Source: Tetrastigma voinierianum
Lineage: Eukaryota; Streptophyta; Magnoliopsida; Vitales; Vitaceae
Length of the DNA stretch: 64,000 nucleotides
Assembly (NCBI GenBank): GCA_016808115.1
Contig: JAEQBH010003871.1
Location: 124,001 to 188,000, forward strand
Direction of reading: 5' to 3'
In this document: one piece after another, positions 45,701 to 55,755 of the stretch
How positions within the stretch are numbered: the first letter of the stretch is position 1
Layout: each line of letters starts with the position of its first letter
Translations under genes and position numbers: made by a program
The notes under the pieces: generated by a model
What the model saw: the letters and a program-made list of their open reading frames with translations, nothing else
Databases searched by the model: none
What the model was told of the DNA's origin: nothing

Positions 45701-48700
45701 ATTAATGATGAAGAGAGAGGGAGTGATAATGGTGACTCAATCTTTGACTTACCAGTTGGTTTTAGAGGAGAACAGAGATTATGGTTATATGGCACACTTC
45801 TAATGGTTTGTATAATATGTGAATTGTATATAGTTAAAACATGATGCCTAGTAAGTTTTGTTGAATTTGAATTTTAGGTGTTTTCTTCTCCGGTTTTCAC
45901 GGTATTCCATATACATATGTGCTTCCTTCTGTTCCAACAGCAGCATATAATTCAATGAACTGGACCAGTGAGACTGGAAGGAAGTTCCAATAACAAGGGT
46001 TGACCCTATTCCTTAAGTATTTTATTTTCATTTTCTGTTTCTCTGACATTTTTGATTAAAGTGGTCATTTGTTTTGACATACTATGAAGACAATATCTTT
46101 GAATACTGCTTTACTAGATTGTTTATTCTTTTTCTAAGGGAGTCCTTATAAAATAACATTAAGAGTGTCCAAGTGTACACGCATTGATGCAAGCTCTATT
46201 GAAATATCCAGCTCTTGGGTCTGTTTTTCCCATGTGCAAATTGCCTTTCTATATGGTTAAGTGGAGTCACAAATAAGAAGTTGAACATTTAAGGATGGCT
46301 GCATCGATTTTTGTGCTTGCCCCAGCCTTGATAATTTTGACAACTGCCTTAAAAATGTGTTGGTTAATATCATCAAACAGAAGCTTCTCATGTTAGCTTT
46401 GTGGAGCTCTCTGTTCAAAGGCTGAAAATCTTATTTTTGTGTAACTGCATCCAAGTTTTGTTTGCCCTCCATAGCATTCTGGACATTTGGTACTACTGTT
46501 CTGATGAGCTGCTTGATCCTATTGGTTAAAATTTCCGTTAAGAGTTTATACTAATCACCCACTAAACTAGTGAGTGTGAACATAATTTGCTCCCCTGGAT
46601 TCCAGGGGACAATCATAGGTCTCCTTACAAGCCAAGCAGGCGTCCAACCATTTCATTCAGATCATATTTAGTCTTTATCACAGGAAGTTTCACTAAAAAG
46701 AACTATGCAAACATAGAAGTCAAGTAAGGGATGGTTTGCAGTGGAGATGAAGTCTTTCAAGATGTTGGCCGAATAAGTCAAAGGTAGATTGGAAGGGGAG
46801 GATTCTGGAAAGGAGTAGAAATGGGGCAAACAAAGCCTCTTTGTTGTTGGAAGGAGTGGAGTGATCTGCAAAGAGCAAAAGGTAAAATCCTTTCATTTGG
46901 AATGGAAGGAAGTTGGAAGAGGATGGAGTGTATCGCTTTCCAGCAATGTATGGGGACATAGTTTTTGTGTACAGTTTGCTCTGTGGAGGGTACGAGGTTC
47001 ACTTTGGTCTTCTATGAGGGCATGGGTTATCCAGGGGCTGGGATTCTTTAGCTAAGAAATTACGAGTATTTTGGTTGTCTAATGTTGCTATATTTCCCAA
47101 GGAAGCTCAGTCTGAATGAACAAACATCTATCAGAAAAAACAGAGATGGTGAGTGATGAGATGGTCTTAGTGCAGTGTAAGCCTTTCCTTTAGGTTTTGA
47201 AAAAGGACAAGAAAGAGGCGGGTAGGTGTTATGTGCATTTAGATAAGAAAGAAGGTTGTTAAAAAGATGGAGGTATACAAAGGTACTTGGTTGGAAAATG
47301 GGGATACTTAGCTGACTAAGCCCTTTGCTTCCCTCCCTGCAGAAGTGGGTTATTCATCATTGGCAAGTAAAGGGAGATGTGCTTTTGTCCTTGTGAGGAG
47401 GTTCTTTGATCCACTCAGGATTTGAGAACAAGTCGGATATAGTGTGGGTCCTTAAAAAGGGATTGCGGTGCAAAGGTGAGACTTTGTTCTTGGATAAATG
47501 GGCCCTGGATATGGGATGCTTCTGGATGGAATTCATAGCAAAGAATCTTAGGTGAGGATAACTGGGTTGCTAGTCCACCTTCAGGATAGAAATTTATTTA
47601 AGTTGGGGGATTTATGCTGGGATTTTGTGGCTATGGATGAAAAGAGAACATTTTGTCACCAGTTTCAGTGAGCCAGAGTTCTGATTGGAACTGATGGCAG
47701 AAGAGTGCTAAGGGTGATGTAGGTGGTGGTGGGCGAGGTGTGCTTCTTTGTTCAGCTATGGTGGGAGCCCACCTGCCATGCATTGACCTGTAGTATCAGG
47801 GGTAAGCTCACTTGCCCAAGCATTGGCCTATATAAATGGGGGTCAGCCAGATGATTAGGAGAGCAGTGGCATAGGCAATGGGGATACAAAGGTGGTGCAC
47901 ATTGTGGAGAGATTATTTTAGACTGGCCTATCAATCAATATCAAGAGGACTCAATCAGAAAGTGAAGAACTAGGGAAGGGCTTAGGCTTGGTTTTGGTTT
48001 TGGGCTTGTCATAAAGAGAAACTTAAGAAGTTGGGGAAATTTTGCTGGCCCAAGAAAGACCTCGACATAAGTGGCTGTGATCTGAGTTTTACTTTAACAT
48101 CTATGGCCCTGGGTGCAGATCTGTTGGGCAAGGCCTATCTCTTTTTAAGGGAAGCAGTTTCTTTGTGTACTGGAGCATATTGATTGAGCAAAGAAAAGCC
48201 GTGAACGTTGTGAGGCCAAAGAAGACCCATTTAGATGATGGATGTGAGAATCCAGGTCAGTGCGGTATGAGAAGGATAAATAAAGAATAACTCTCATCCA
48301 GATGTAAAAAGTGGGTTTGATGTATTTACCACAAAGAAAGGTGCGAGGGGTGATCTTGAATAATTTTACATGGGTGTTGGACCTGATAAGTTCGGAAAAA
48401 GGCATTTATTTGATGTCGTGTCGTTTCATAAATTGTGAGGATGGAATTACACGGGTGTTCACTGGAATTTTTTGCTTACTAAAGGGAGAGAATGAGAAGG
48501 GTTTTGGGTAGAGTTAGGAGATATTGGAGGGCTATGGGAAGACCGTTACAATATTGTGGTCAGGTGCACGAAAGATAGAAACAATTGTATCAGGCTATAA
48601 TCAGCTATGAGATGCTTTTCTGAGGTGAAAGAGTAGCTGACTTTGTGTGATCTTCTGTTAGTGGTGGGGTGGGGGTGGGTGGGGGTTCCATATATATTGA

Positions 48701-50769
48701 GTGGAGGCATGAATAACCAGCTTTTTTTAAGGTTCAATGGATTGTTGGTATCTGAAGATAGGGAGAACTATTTTAGTAATATGCTGCAAGGTTGTTTACT
48801 AGCGTTAGTTTCTGAACACACTCCTATTATGTTGGGTGGGGGAAGGACGATAAAAGGAAAAACCCATTTAGCTTTAGAAATATGCAGCGAAAAGTTGAGG
48901 GGTTTAATGAGCAGCTAAAAGTTTGGTGGTTGTGAAGTAGTAACTTCAAGGGGTCATTGAGTTCCATTGTTGCCTCTAAGCTGAAATCCCTAAAGAGAGA
49001 TCTAAAGATGGGAATAAAGAGGAATTTTGAAATGTGGTTATTAGTCAAGAAAAAGATTGCTTATTGGGATTCAAGGGCAAAAAAGTAATCTCAATGGAGG
49101 ATGCAGAGGCTCGAAAAATAGCTGTTGAAAAATTCTAACAATAGAAGAAATTGCTTAGAGATTGAAGTCAAGGGAATTGTGGTTGAAGGAGAGACAAAAA
49201 TATTATTATTATTTTTCTCATAGTTTTAAAAGGCGCAAGGTGCAAAAGTCTCTAAGGGCTTAGGCAGAGGGTGCAGCATAAGTCGTGCGCCTTAGTGAAG
49301 TGAAATGTGTTGGATGCACATTAATTTTATAAAATATGATTCAGAATCTAATTGGATCAATAAACAATTTAATATTTCTAACATTTAAAAGAAGCATTCA
49401 ATAGAAAAAGTAAAGAAACTATATAAATTTCAACATATAATTATAAATTTCAAGAATAAAAGTGTTTAGAAAGGAAACCAAATTCTACAAGGCGCACCTC
49501 TTCAATAAGGCACATGTTTTAGAAAGTAAGGCTCTGTAGTCAAGGAGTGGTTGTGCTTTGAGCCTAAGCGTGCATTAAGTGCGCCTCTTAAAACTATGAT
49601 TTTTCTATAGAATGGTACACACACCTAGGAGGAACCTCATAAACAGCATGATGGCTTAAAGCTTTCAGAAGATTCTGAATTGAAGTAGGCAGTGGCAAAA
49701 TGCTTTTAAGAATCCTCTCATAAATGGGAGAAGCCTAATATCACGGTGCTTGTAGATGAGGGCTGGTGGGTATAGTTGAGGGTTGGTGGGTGGTTTTTTG
49801 TTCCTTCTCTCCTTTTCTTTTGCTTTGTCCTTTGGCTCCTTTTTGCATACCTCCTGTATACCTTCGGGCTGCCTGTGGATGCTTTTTTGTTTCAATTTAC
49901 ATATTTGTTTTACCCTTCAAAAAAAAAAAATCATGGTGTTTGGAGAGCCTTCTATCGTTAAGATTTGGAATGAGATTTTGATGATATGCTTCAATGGTTT
50001 TTGATCCTGCTGCAATAATTTCTTTATCAATAATCTCTCCATATTTTATAGCAAATCATTCATTCTTAAATTTATTCTTCATTGTTAGATCATGTTGGAT
50101 TTCCAAGAAAGTAGATGAAAAATGAATATACGAGACAGTCTGCCTCTCCAGAGACCATTTAATAACAACTACTACGAAACGATTTGTTCTATTATATCCT
50201 TAAAAAAATTGTGATCTGAAGTTTGAACAACTCTTTTTGGTATTCCGAAACCAACCTTGTTAATACACTTCTCTCCATTATTTATGCTTTAATTTCTTCA
50301 ATTTGACTAGCAAAAGGCCTGATATTTTGCAGGAAGATCGCAGCAACTCGGTTACGATTGGTGTGGCAGATGAGCATATCGGGCTTGTTGTTGGTCGTGG
50401 TGGAAGGACTATCATGGACATCAGTCAGGTATACGGACGATTCCCATTTTCTTTCATCATGTTACATTAGAACTAAATTGAGATAAACTCTGCATTTTTT
50501 GCAGGCCAGTGGGGCTAGGATAAAGATATCCGATAGGGGCGACTTTATGTCTGGGACATCTGATAGGTATAAAAAGAACTTCCTGAAGCTATTCTCACAT
50601 TGCTCTGCTTGGTTGGATGATTTCTTGGGTGATAGATATGTTTGAAGTAATTCTTTATCTTACCTTCATTTGCAGGAAAGTGACGATCACGGGATCGCAG
50701 AGAGCGATCCGTCAAGCAGAGTCAATGATAATGCAGAAGGTAGCTTCTGCTTCTGCTTCTGAGAGGTGA
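36673..50769 (+). CDS. BTR1: BTR1-like triple-KH RNA-binding protein gene (whole span)
   Basis: Eight coding exons joined by GT-AG introns give a PCBP/NOVA-like protein with three KH domains. It matches Arabidopsis BTR1, a cytoplasmic protein that binds tomato mosaic virus RNA and restrains its multiplication. Exons: 36673-36754, 39702-39940, 40397-40503, 42536-42729, 45878-45990, 50333-50428, 50505-50566, 50676-50769. Each KH has its GxxG loop: VIGKGGST (KH1), IIGKGGST (KH2), VVGRGGRT (KH3). All junctions keep phase except exon 5, which meets TAA at 45991 with no good in-phase donor. Without that defect the product would be 328 residues, close to the Arabidopsis length of about 334; as written it is 245 residues and lacks KH3. 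The first exon starts MESPESAYVSSPD, as in orthologues. Introns are bloated by MITEs and LINEs. Family identity is firm; functional state is open. Confidence 0.9.
37981..38391. mobile_element. hAT-type MITE, copy A (intron 1)
   Basis: 411 bp with ends CATAGTTTAAAAGGC and, reversed, CATAGTTTTAAAAGACAC. Flanks ATTAAATT (37973-37980) and ATTACATT (38392-38399) form an 8-base duplication with one change, the hAT signature. The interior shares TTGCGCC/GCGCCTTG words with copy B at 49219. Confidence 0.75.
38510..38800. mobile_element. LINE 3'-end fragments (intron 1)
   Basis: 38510-38525 is a T-run followed by TGATAGGCAAAAGGG-like sequence, the usual look of a plant LINE tail read backwards. 38650-38805 on the plus strand has TTCTATATTCTTGTTCCG, CCTTCTGATTTC and ends TATATAAAAAAGAAAAAAAA, a plus-strand tail. 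The two face each other. No reading frame remains. Confidence 0.5.
39702..39940 (+). CDS. BTR1: BTR1-like exon 2 (KH1)
   Basis: 239 bases, acceptor CTGTCAG, donor GTAATC. Reads DFMEKSTYIRFLVSNAAAGS and on through VIGKGGSTINDF to the SE end. It carries nearly the complete first KH domain, including the RIQLSRNHEFFPGT part, almost the wording of the Arabidopsis protein. Confidence 0.95.
40159..40402. repeat. 121-bp tandem duplication covering the exon 3 acceptor
   Basis: TCTTTTAGGGGTTGGGGAGG begins at 40159 and again at 40280. The second copy ends in the real acceptor TTTTATAG before exon 3. The first copy has TTTTTTATGATG at the same place, where one base is lost so that the AG is gone. The duplication thus doubled the polypyrimidine tract and splice site, and one was then disabled or never worked. 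Confidence 0.85.
40397..40503 (+). CDS. BTR1: BTR1-like exon 3 (KH2 start)
   Basis: 107 bases from ATGCACACAGAGG (acceptor TTATAG) to ACCATAAA before GTACGA. Encodes MHTEDGDEADPRSKVRLIVP and the IIGKGGST loop. The last codon is completed by exon 4. Confidence 0.93.
41669..41925. repeat. 134-bp tandem duplication in intron 3
   Basis: CTTGTTTTTCAATGAAGG starts at 41669 and 41803; both copies continue with AGCTGATATACTTGAG and TTAGCTTGTCTTGGTAA. Each includes a CCAG/CTAG after a T-rich tract, potential cryptic acceptors. Confidence 0.9.
42536..42729 (+). CDS. BTR1: BTR1-like exon 4 (KH2 end)
   Basis: 194 bases, acceptor TTTTGAGTAG, donor GTGTAA. Encodes SFIEDSQASIKISPQD, then the RLVTLMGSPEEQMRAIELI helix, and a linker to SYAG. 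The intron before it lies inside the KH2 domain directly after the GxxG loop. Confidence 0.93.
43060..44990 (-). mobile_element. L1-type LINE remnant, antisense in intron 4
   Basis: On the minus strand KTGDPLSPYL at 44782-44755 is the RT motif of plant L1 elements. Then 44355-44215 is open and reads VTLIKGTLASNPLYHMSLVR, PIAMAKRLEKLQRDFLWDGG, the linker before the RVT zinc-binding domain. A LVKWEVVC-like piece follows after a shift. The 5' part (ORF1, endonuclease) is missing, the common fate of truncated LINEs. 3' end is about 43060, with a degenerate AT-rich tail. Antisense to the host gene, so not transcribed with it as sense RNA. Confidence 0.75.
45170..45310. other. GC-rich patch with inverted repeat in intron 4
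   Basis: CTTTCAGCCTC at about 45233-45243 faces GAGGCTGAAAG at about 45271-45281, with GCCTCCCGGGAGGC forming an inner perfect palindrome (45238-45251). It stands out in an AT-rich intron. Origin unknown, possibly the end of a small transposon. Confidence 0.45.
45878..45990 (+). CDS. BTR1: BTR1-like exon 5, ends in an in-frame stop
   Basis: Acceptor AATTTTAG; reads VFFSGFHGIPYTYVLPSVPT, AAYNSMNWTSETGRKFQ, and then TAA at 45991. In the Arabidopsis protein this linker leads, a few residues later, to KH3. Phase 0 is required to join exon 6. Donors at 45968 (GTGAGA), 45984 (GTTCCA) and 45999 (GTTGAC) all give the wrong phase. Poor GTs at 45919 and 45931 would be in phase but delete linker. Confidence 0.8.
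46600..49932 (+). mobile_element. L1-type LINE remnant, sense orientation in intron 5
   Basis: 46880-47650 has ORF1-like fragments (LEWKEVGRGWSVSLSS and others) in broken frames. 48391-49075 follows the L1 endonuclease: SCRFINCEDGITRVFTGIF, LWSGARKI in place of the usual GGDFN, SGGMNNQLFLRFNGLLVSED, LVSEHTPIML. Next, LKSLKRDLKMGIKRNFEM matches the endonuclease-RT linker. RT itself is gone. A plant LINE tail (49800-49917, CTTTTTGCATACCTCC) and an A-run at 49918-49932 give the 3' end. A MITE (49219-49598) sits at the deletion point. Left end is uncertain. Confidence 0.7.
49219..49598. mobile_element. hAT-type MITE, copy B, nested in the LINE
   Basis: 380 bp with inverted ends CATAGTTTTAAAAGGCGCA and CATAGTTTTAAGAGGCGCA (18 of 19 match). 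ATTTTTCT at 49211-49218 and again at 49599-49606 is a perfect 8-base duplication, so this is a hAT-superfamily element. It carries no transposase. It is younger than the LINE it interrupts and is the same family as copy A at 37981. Confidence 0.9.
50333..50428 (+). CDS. BTR1: BTR1-like exon 6 (KH3 start)
   Basis: 96 bases, acceptor TTTTGCAG, donor GTATAC. Reads EDRSNSVTIGVADEHIGLVV followed by GRGGRTIMDISQ. The KH3 loop is intact, so the exon looks under constraint despite the stop upstream. Confidence 0.93.
50505..50566 (+). CDS. BTR1: BTR1-like exon 7 (KH3 middle)
   Basis: 62 bases, acceptor TTTTTTGCAG, donor GTATAA. Encodes ASGARIKISDRGDFMSGTSD, nearly identical to the Arabidopsis segment. 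Confidence 0.93.
50676..50769 (+). CDS. BTR1: BTR1-like exon 8 (KH3 end and stop)
   Basis: 94 bases, acceptor CATTTGCAG, stop TGA at 50767. Encodes KVTITGSQRAIRQAESMIMQ and a Ser/Ala tail KVASASASER. The 3' UTR extends to about 51100. Confidence 0.93.
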
Positions 50770-51376
50770 TGGATAGGTTTTTTGAGTTTTCTCATTGATT
50801 CTTGTTGGAGATTTTGTTAGTTGGACCTACGTGCAGTTTCTTTATACGTTTTTTTTTTTGTTGAATTAGTGGAAAAAAGAGTAGTAAAAATGTTGGTTGG
50901 GGGATGGGAAAAATTTTCACTTGGAAAAGAGTTTTCTTAGCTTGATTAGAGCACGGGGAATTATTTCTCAAAGAAGATGATGAGTTTGTTGTTGAAAGAG
51001 TATTTGTTACTGTTTTTATTTGGTGGATACAGCAATCAGTTTTATTTGTTAAGCGTACAATTGTAATATTTTCAGTAACCAGTGTAATGCCTGATTTAAT
51101 TATTCATTCGGTACTCTTTTTCTGATCTGAGATTGATGAATACTTAAAATTTGCCTTGATCTTCGTCTCGGTTTTGTCACAGAAACAGCCGGGGAAATTC
51201 TTATTTCCGATTCGAACTAACTAGTGATCATTAGGGAGTAAACCAAACCTAGGGTCGCTCCCTTTGGGAGTTAGTTACATAGAAGTTGAGATTGGAGGGG
51301 TGGTTGTTCACTACCATATACTATACTTGCAAGGTTACCATTTAACGCCCTTCTTTCCACATATTTATTTTGTTAT

Positions 51377-51936
51377 TGTTGGGAAACCTCATGGATCATT
51401 TCTTTATTCACATTGGTATCCATTTTGGGTCTAAGCTCTCATGATTTTGTTTTGTTGATGTTAATTGGATATTGTCCATGCCTTCTCATTTTTAACTGAT
51501 GTGGGACATTGTGAGAGTAACTGATGTGGGACATTGTGAGAGTTTGGGTGCATACCAAACAATCTTACCCTCGAGCGAAGTTTTATCAAGTCCCTTCTTA
51601 AACTAGGATTTCCTTCATTGCTCGGGCGGCACATGCCTTAAGGGAAGCACCATTTGCTAGGGAGGCTCGTTATATAATTTTGTTCGTCTTTTGCTCATAT
51701 GGTTAAGTTTGAACCTGACTTTGATACCACTTTGGGAAAACCTTATGGATCTATCTTTATCCATATTGGTATGATATCATCCACTTTAGGCTTAAGCTTT
51801 GTTGAAGTTTTCTCTTAAAAGACTTTATATCAATTGGATGTTATCCATGTTTATATACTCATTAGCTTTCCTATTCCTAATGTCGTCTTACCGATGTGGG
51901 ACTTGTGATTGTGAGACTTTGGGTACACACCCAATA
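51377..51936 (-). mobile_element. TRIM (miniature LTR retrotransposon)
   Basis: Two direct repeats, 51377-51561 and about 51731-51936, flank 170 bases. Plus-strand ends are TGTTGGGAAACC and ACCAAACA. TGGTATCAAAGTC on the minus strand at 51729-51717 is a tRNA-Met primer site next to the second repeat, so that repeat is the 5' LTR. Inside each LTR is GATGTGGGAC, with CATTGTGAGAG doubled in the first one. No coding capacity. At about 560 bp it fits the TRIM class. Confidence 0.75.
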
Positions 51937-52690
51937 TTTATTTGTATTTCCTTTTCTTGCTATGATAAATTGCCAAATTAAAATAGATATGGGAACAGAT
52001 AATGTGTTATTTCTAAATTTTGTACAAAATCAAGTGCCAGATTTTTTGGGAGATTTTAAATCAATTTTCTTTTATACAACCGAAGTTGCTTACTTAAAGT
52101 TGAGGATGTGGTAAGCCCCAACTACACAATGAACGCATAAAATGAGTCTTATGATTTAAAGAACCAAAAAAGATATAAGAGAATTATGATTTAGGTCTAG
52201 TTTATTTCATTGTATAACTTTAAATTATTTTCAAAATATAATTTAAAATGAAAATATTAAAAATTATGATTTAAAGTATTTCAATTTGTCTTATCATTTA
52301 ATATAATAAGGATATATATCTTAGAATTTTGAGTTCTATGCAAAAATTTAAGAAATTTCTTTTAAATATATGAAATTTATATTTCAAGATACTATTATTA
52401 TTATATAACGCAACCATAACACAGAATTTTATACTGTTAATAATAAATTAAAATAGGAGAATAAAAATAAAACTAAACATAAATTTAAATTATGGAAAAT
52501 ATTTGATTATATATTTCAAATTTCAATATAAGAAAAATTAAAAAGATCTAATTAAAAGTTCACTAAATTATACTTTCCTTTTTCATTTTTCATTATAATG
52601 AATAAATTATACGTGTAGACATTAAGTATTTGTCCATATACCAAAATTATTTGAATATTTAATAGGTGTTAAAGGTGCGTTATTGCCTAT
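51937..52690. other. AT-rich intergenic DNA
   Basis: No gene. The first 150 bases are open in one frame without meaning. Beyond that A/T content is very high. Confidence 0.5.
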
Positions 52691-52830
52691 CATTCTTAGC
52701 TCATATGGTAGAACAATCAACATTTCAAAAAGACATGACATAAGGAGGGAAGGGGTCCTGGGTTCGAGTTTTAATAAAGACAGTTTAATACATTATAACT
52801 AAAATATTTAGTTATCAAAAAAAAGGGTGC
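52690..52830 (+). mobile_element. SINE candidate
   Basis: TTAGCTCATATGG at 52696-52708 resembles the pol III box A, and GGTTCGAGTTT at 52761-52771 the box B, spaced about 55 bases as in a tRNA head. It ends in AT-rich DNA with an A-run at 52817-52824. No flanking duplication was confirmed, so this could also be a decayed tRNA-related sequence. Confidence 0.5.
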
Positions 52831-53417
52831 ACTATTAAGGGGATCATAGAAAATTAAATCACTTTCGAAAAATTAAATTTTGTTCATTAAGGGGAGAAGG
52901 AAAATTAAATTTTGTTCTTTGTTAACAGTTGTATTTTTAATATTTTTAAAAAGAATCACTTATTTTATAGGACCTCTAGTACCGAAAAATATAAACATAT
53001 CTTATAAGCAATCTATACAAAAGAGGTCAATTTGGCGACTTTATGCTTCAAATTACTCATTTAAAATGCTAAACAACATACCCAAATATTTGAATTTCTA
53101 TTTCATCTTAATATAACGGTTATGACAATTAAAAATCGGCACTGAAGAATCATCTCTTCCTTTAATAATAAATGCCTCTTAAAAATTCAGAAAATGAAAA
53201 AACTCATTAGCAATAGTCAAATCCATAACATGAAGAGGGAAGACTAATGTTAATGTAATCATAAGTTCAATATGGCCAAAGTGCATCATTCCTCGTAGAT
53301 GAAATCTTTTTCAAAGCATATTATCTCAAAAAAAAAAAATATTTGATAATAATTCAAATCATATTCTCAAAACCATCACATAATAAACTGAGAAACTTAT
53401 TCCGATGATTCAACATT
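52831..53417. other. AT-rich intergenic DNA
   Basis: Nothing recognisable; the 78-codon frame at 52880-53116 has no motif and the base composition of non-coding DNA. A-run at 53330-53339. Confidence 0.5.
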
Positions 53418-53470
53418 AAAGTGACTCTGATACCACTTGTTGAGAAACCTCATGGACCTTTAAATACATT
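53418..53470 (-). mobile_element. TRIM fragment
   Basis: TGGTATCAGAGTCAC on the minus strand (53435-53421) is directly followed on the plus strand by TGTTGAGAAACCTCATGG at 53438, the same primer-site/LTR join as in the 51377 TRIM. The rest of the element is missing or diverged. Confidence 0.65.
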
Positions 53471-54611
53471 GTTAAGTTTAATATAAATCATGTAGGATAT
53501 AATGAGAAGGTGTATCTGCATGAGGAAACGAATTTATGCGTTATGTCAGATGGGGGAAAGTTAAATTCTGGCTATATAAAATATGGTTCCTCTCGGCAGC
53601 GAGAAACGTTCTAAAGCCGTGAGGTCTGGAATTTAGTCAGCGGACGATATCTACATGGATGGATTTGGTAGATTCTGATTGGCGTTAAATGAACTTCTGT
53701 GATCAGTTGGAATAAGTTTTTTAGTTTATAATGCGACGTTTGAGAGAATATGATGTGAATTGAAGTTATTATTGTAAAAACTCTTAAGAAAATTTTATAC
53801 ATGATGAAGGATTCACTTTCATCATATTGGGATTATGATACACTACGTATGTTGTGGTTTAATAGTTACAAGGTTACATTGTTAACAATAAACTAATATG
53901 GTAAAATAAAAATAAAATAGCACTGAACATAAATTTGAATTATGGAAAATCAATTATATAATATAAAAATTAAATTACATTAGAAAAAAATATAAAGACA
54001 TGATAAATAGTCTATTAATAATAATATTGTGATTCTTTAAAAAAAAATATTATGATTTTCTTTTTCCTTTTTCTAATACAAAGAAAAATAAATTTAAAAA
54101 AAAAAACAAAGAAAAAAATCATGTATTTTTAAAAGAAATTAAAAGATTCTTAAAAAAAAAACCACTTTGTTTAATTTTTGTAAAATTATTATTTTCTTGA
54201 TTTTATTTTTATTTTTATTTATTTTTATCTTAAAAACAAATCAATTCAAAATTAAGAACTTATAACAGTGCAATGGAAATGAACAACACCTTAAGCTATA
54301 ATTTCTTCATTCTATTTGTTATATGCTAATACATTGAATATAAAAGAAATATAAATTTGTCAATTTTGTTGTCATATTTGAAAACATTAAAATTATTTAA
54401 AATTAAATATGTTTAGAATTTTGAGTATTATAAAATTTAAAATGTTTAAAATAATTTTTATTATTACTTTTTAAAAGAATATATTGGAAGGTTTTCTCAG
54501 ATTAAATAATAAGACTAAGGAAATAATATTTATTGTAGTAAAATTTATTCCCCGGACAACGATTTTAAGTGTAAAGCGGGGTTGGTTAAGCGAGCCTAAA
54601 TTAAAGTGGGA
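53471..54611. other. Very AT-rich intergenic DNA
   Basis: No coding potential. A-rich and T-rich runs dominate from 53870 to 54480. It contains GGAAAATCAATTATATAATA-type short words only. Confidence 0.5.
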
Positions 54612-55749
54612 TGATGAGTGCCTAAAACACATGCTATACGCGTACGTGTATGGTTAGTTATTTTGGATAAATCATTTATTTAGCCCGATATCTGATTCTT
54701 GCATTTTATGTGAATAGCAGGTGGAACGAGCGGTTTTTGAGAGCATTTTGGAGCAGAGAGTAGAAGTGCATAAAGCTGGCAAGAACGTCTCGACGTCCCA
54801 ACGTCGTGATGTCCCAATGTCGCGACATCGGGCCAACAAGAATAGAAGTCAACAAGCAGCAACGTCGCGACGTCAGCGCTATTTTTGCCTCTCCATCATT
54901 AAAAGCAAAAAAGGGGTTGTCGGGGCATCGAAGAGCGTGCGAGCGAAGACACGAGCCCGAGTAGTAGTGACCAAGATCCGCGGAGAAGAGACCTACTTTT
55001 GTATTTTCTTCTTTTCTGATAAAACTACTGATGTTTTATAGATTGAATATTTATGTAATTATGTTCAGTATGTTCTAGATTCAAATCTAGGGTGTTGTTG
55101 AACCCTGTCACGATTGCATGGATTAGAGATTTATATTTTATATTATTCAGTTGCTTATGACTTATTGATATACGCTCTCTGTCTGTGATTTATTACGCAT
55201 GGTGATGTCGCCAACATTGACATGGTTCTTTGGTATCAGGATGAGAGATGAGGATGCCCGAGGATCTAGTAGGCGACCCTTGGTCGGTCGGTGAATAGAG
55301 ATATCTCGATTCCAAGGGTGTGATTAAAGTTAGAACATTTAAGCGTTTTAGATCTGCAGGGTTGCGGTAGAGATACACTCAAACCATAACTGTGAGATGG
55401 ATACACCTCGAGGGCATCTAAGTAGGCACGATCACCCCGTCATCAATAAGTCGTGAATAAACTGAATAGTAATTTCTATAGGTAGTAATCCATCAAAAGT
55501 GGCAGGGGGAGACAAAGCCCTCAACACAGTAAAATACTAAGATAAATTAGAGTAGTTTAATCTCATACAGTAGTCAATTTGTCACTCAAAGCCTACGTCC
55601 AGATAATATTCAAAGGCTAAACTCAGTAATCAACACACTTTTCCCCGTGGATCGATATCCGTACTTAGGTAACCTGTATTACTTGAGGCGACGTGTGCAC
55701 TTGCGCACATAGGCGTACACATTTTACACATCACGCTTTCGGCCTATCA
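54612..55749 (+). repeat. 5' LTR of the Athila-like element
   Basis: 1,138 bp, TGATGAGTGCC to CGGCCTATCA, directly before the primer site. Three 16-base units at 54784-54831 (AACGTCTCGACGTCCC, AACGTCGTGATGTCCC, AATGTCGCGACATCGG) form a CpG-rich block. TTTCCCCGTGGATCGATATC and GTGCACTTGCGCAC near the 3' end are shared with 16252-17427. Confidence 0.85.
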
Positions 55750-55755
55750 AGTTTT

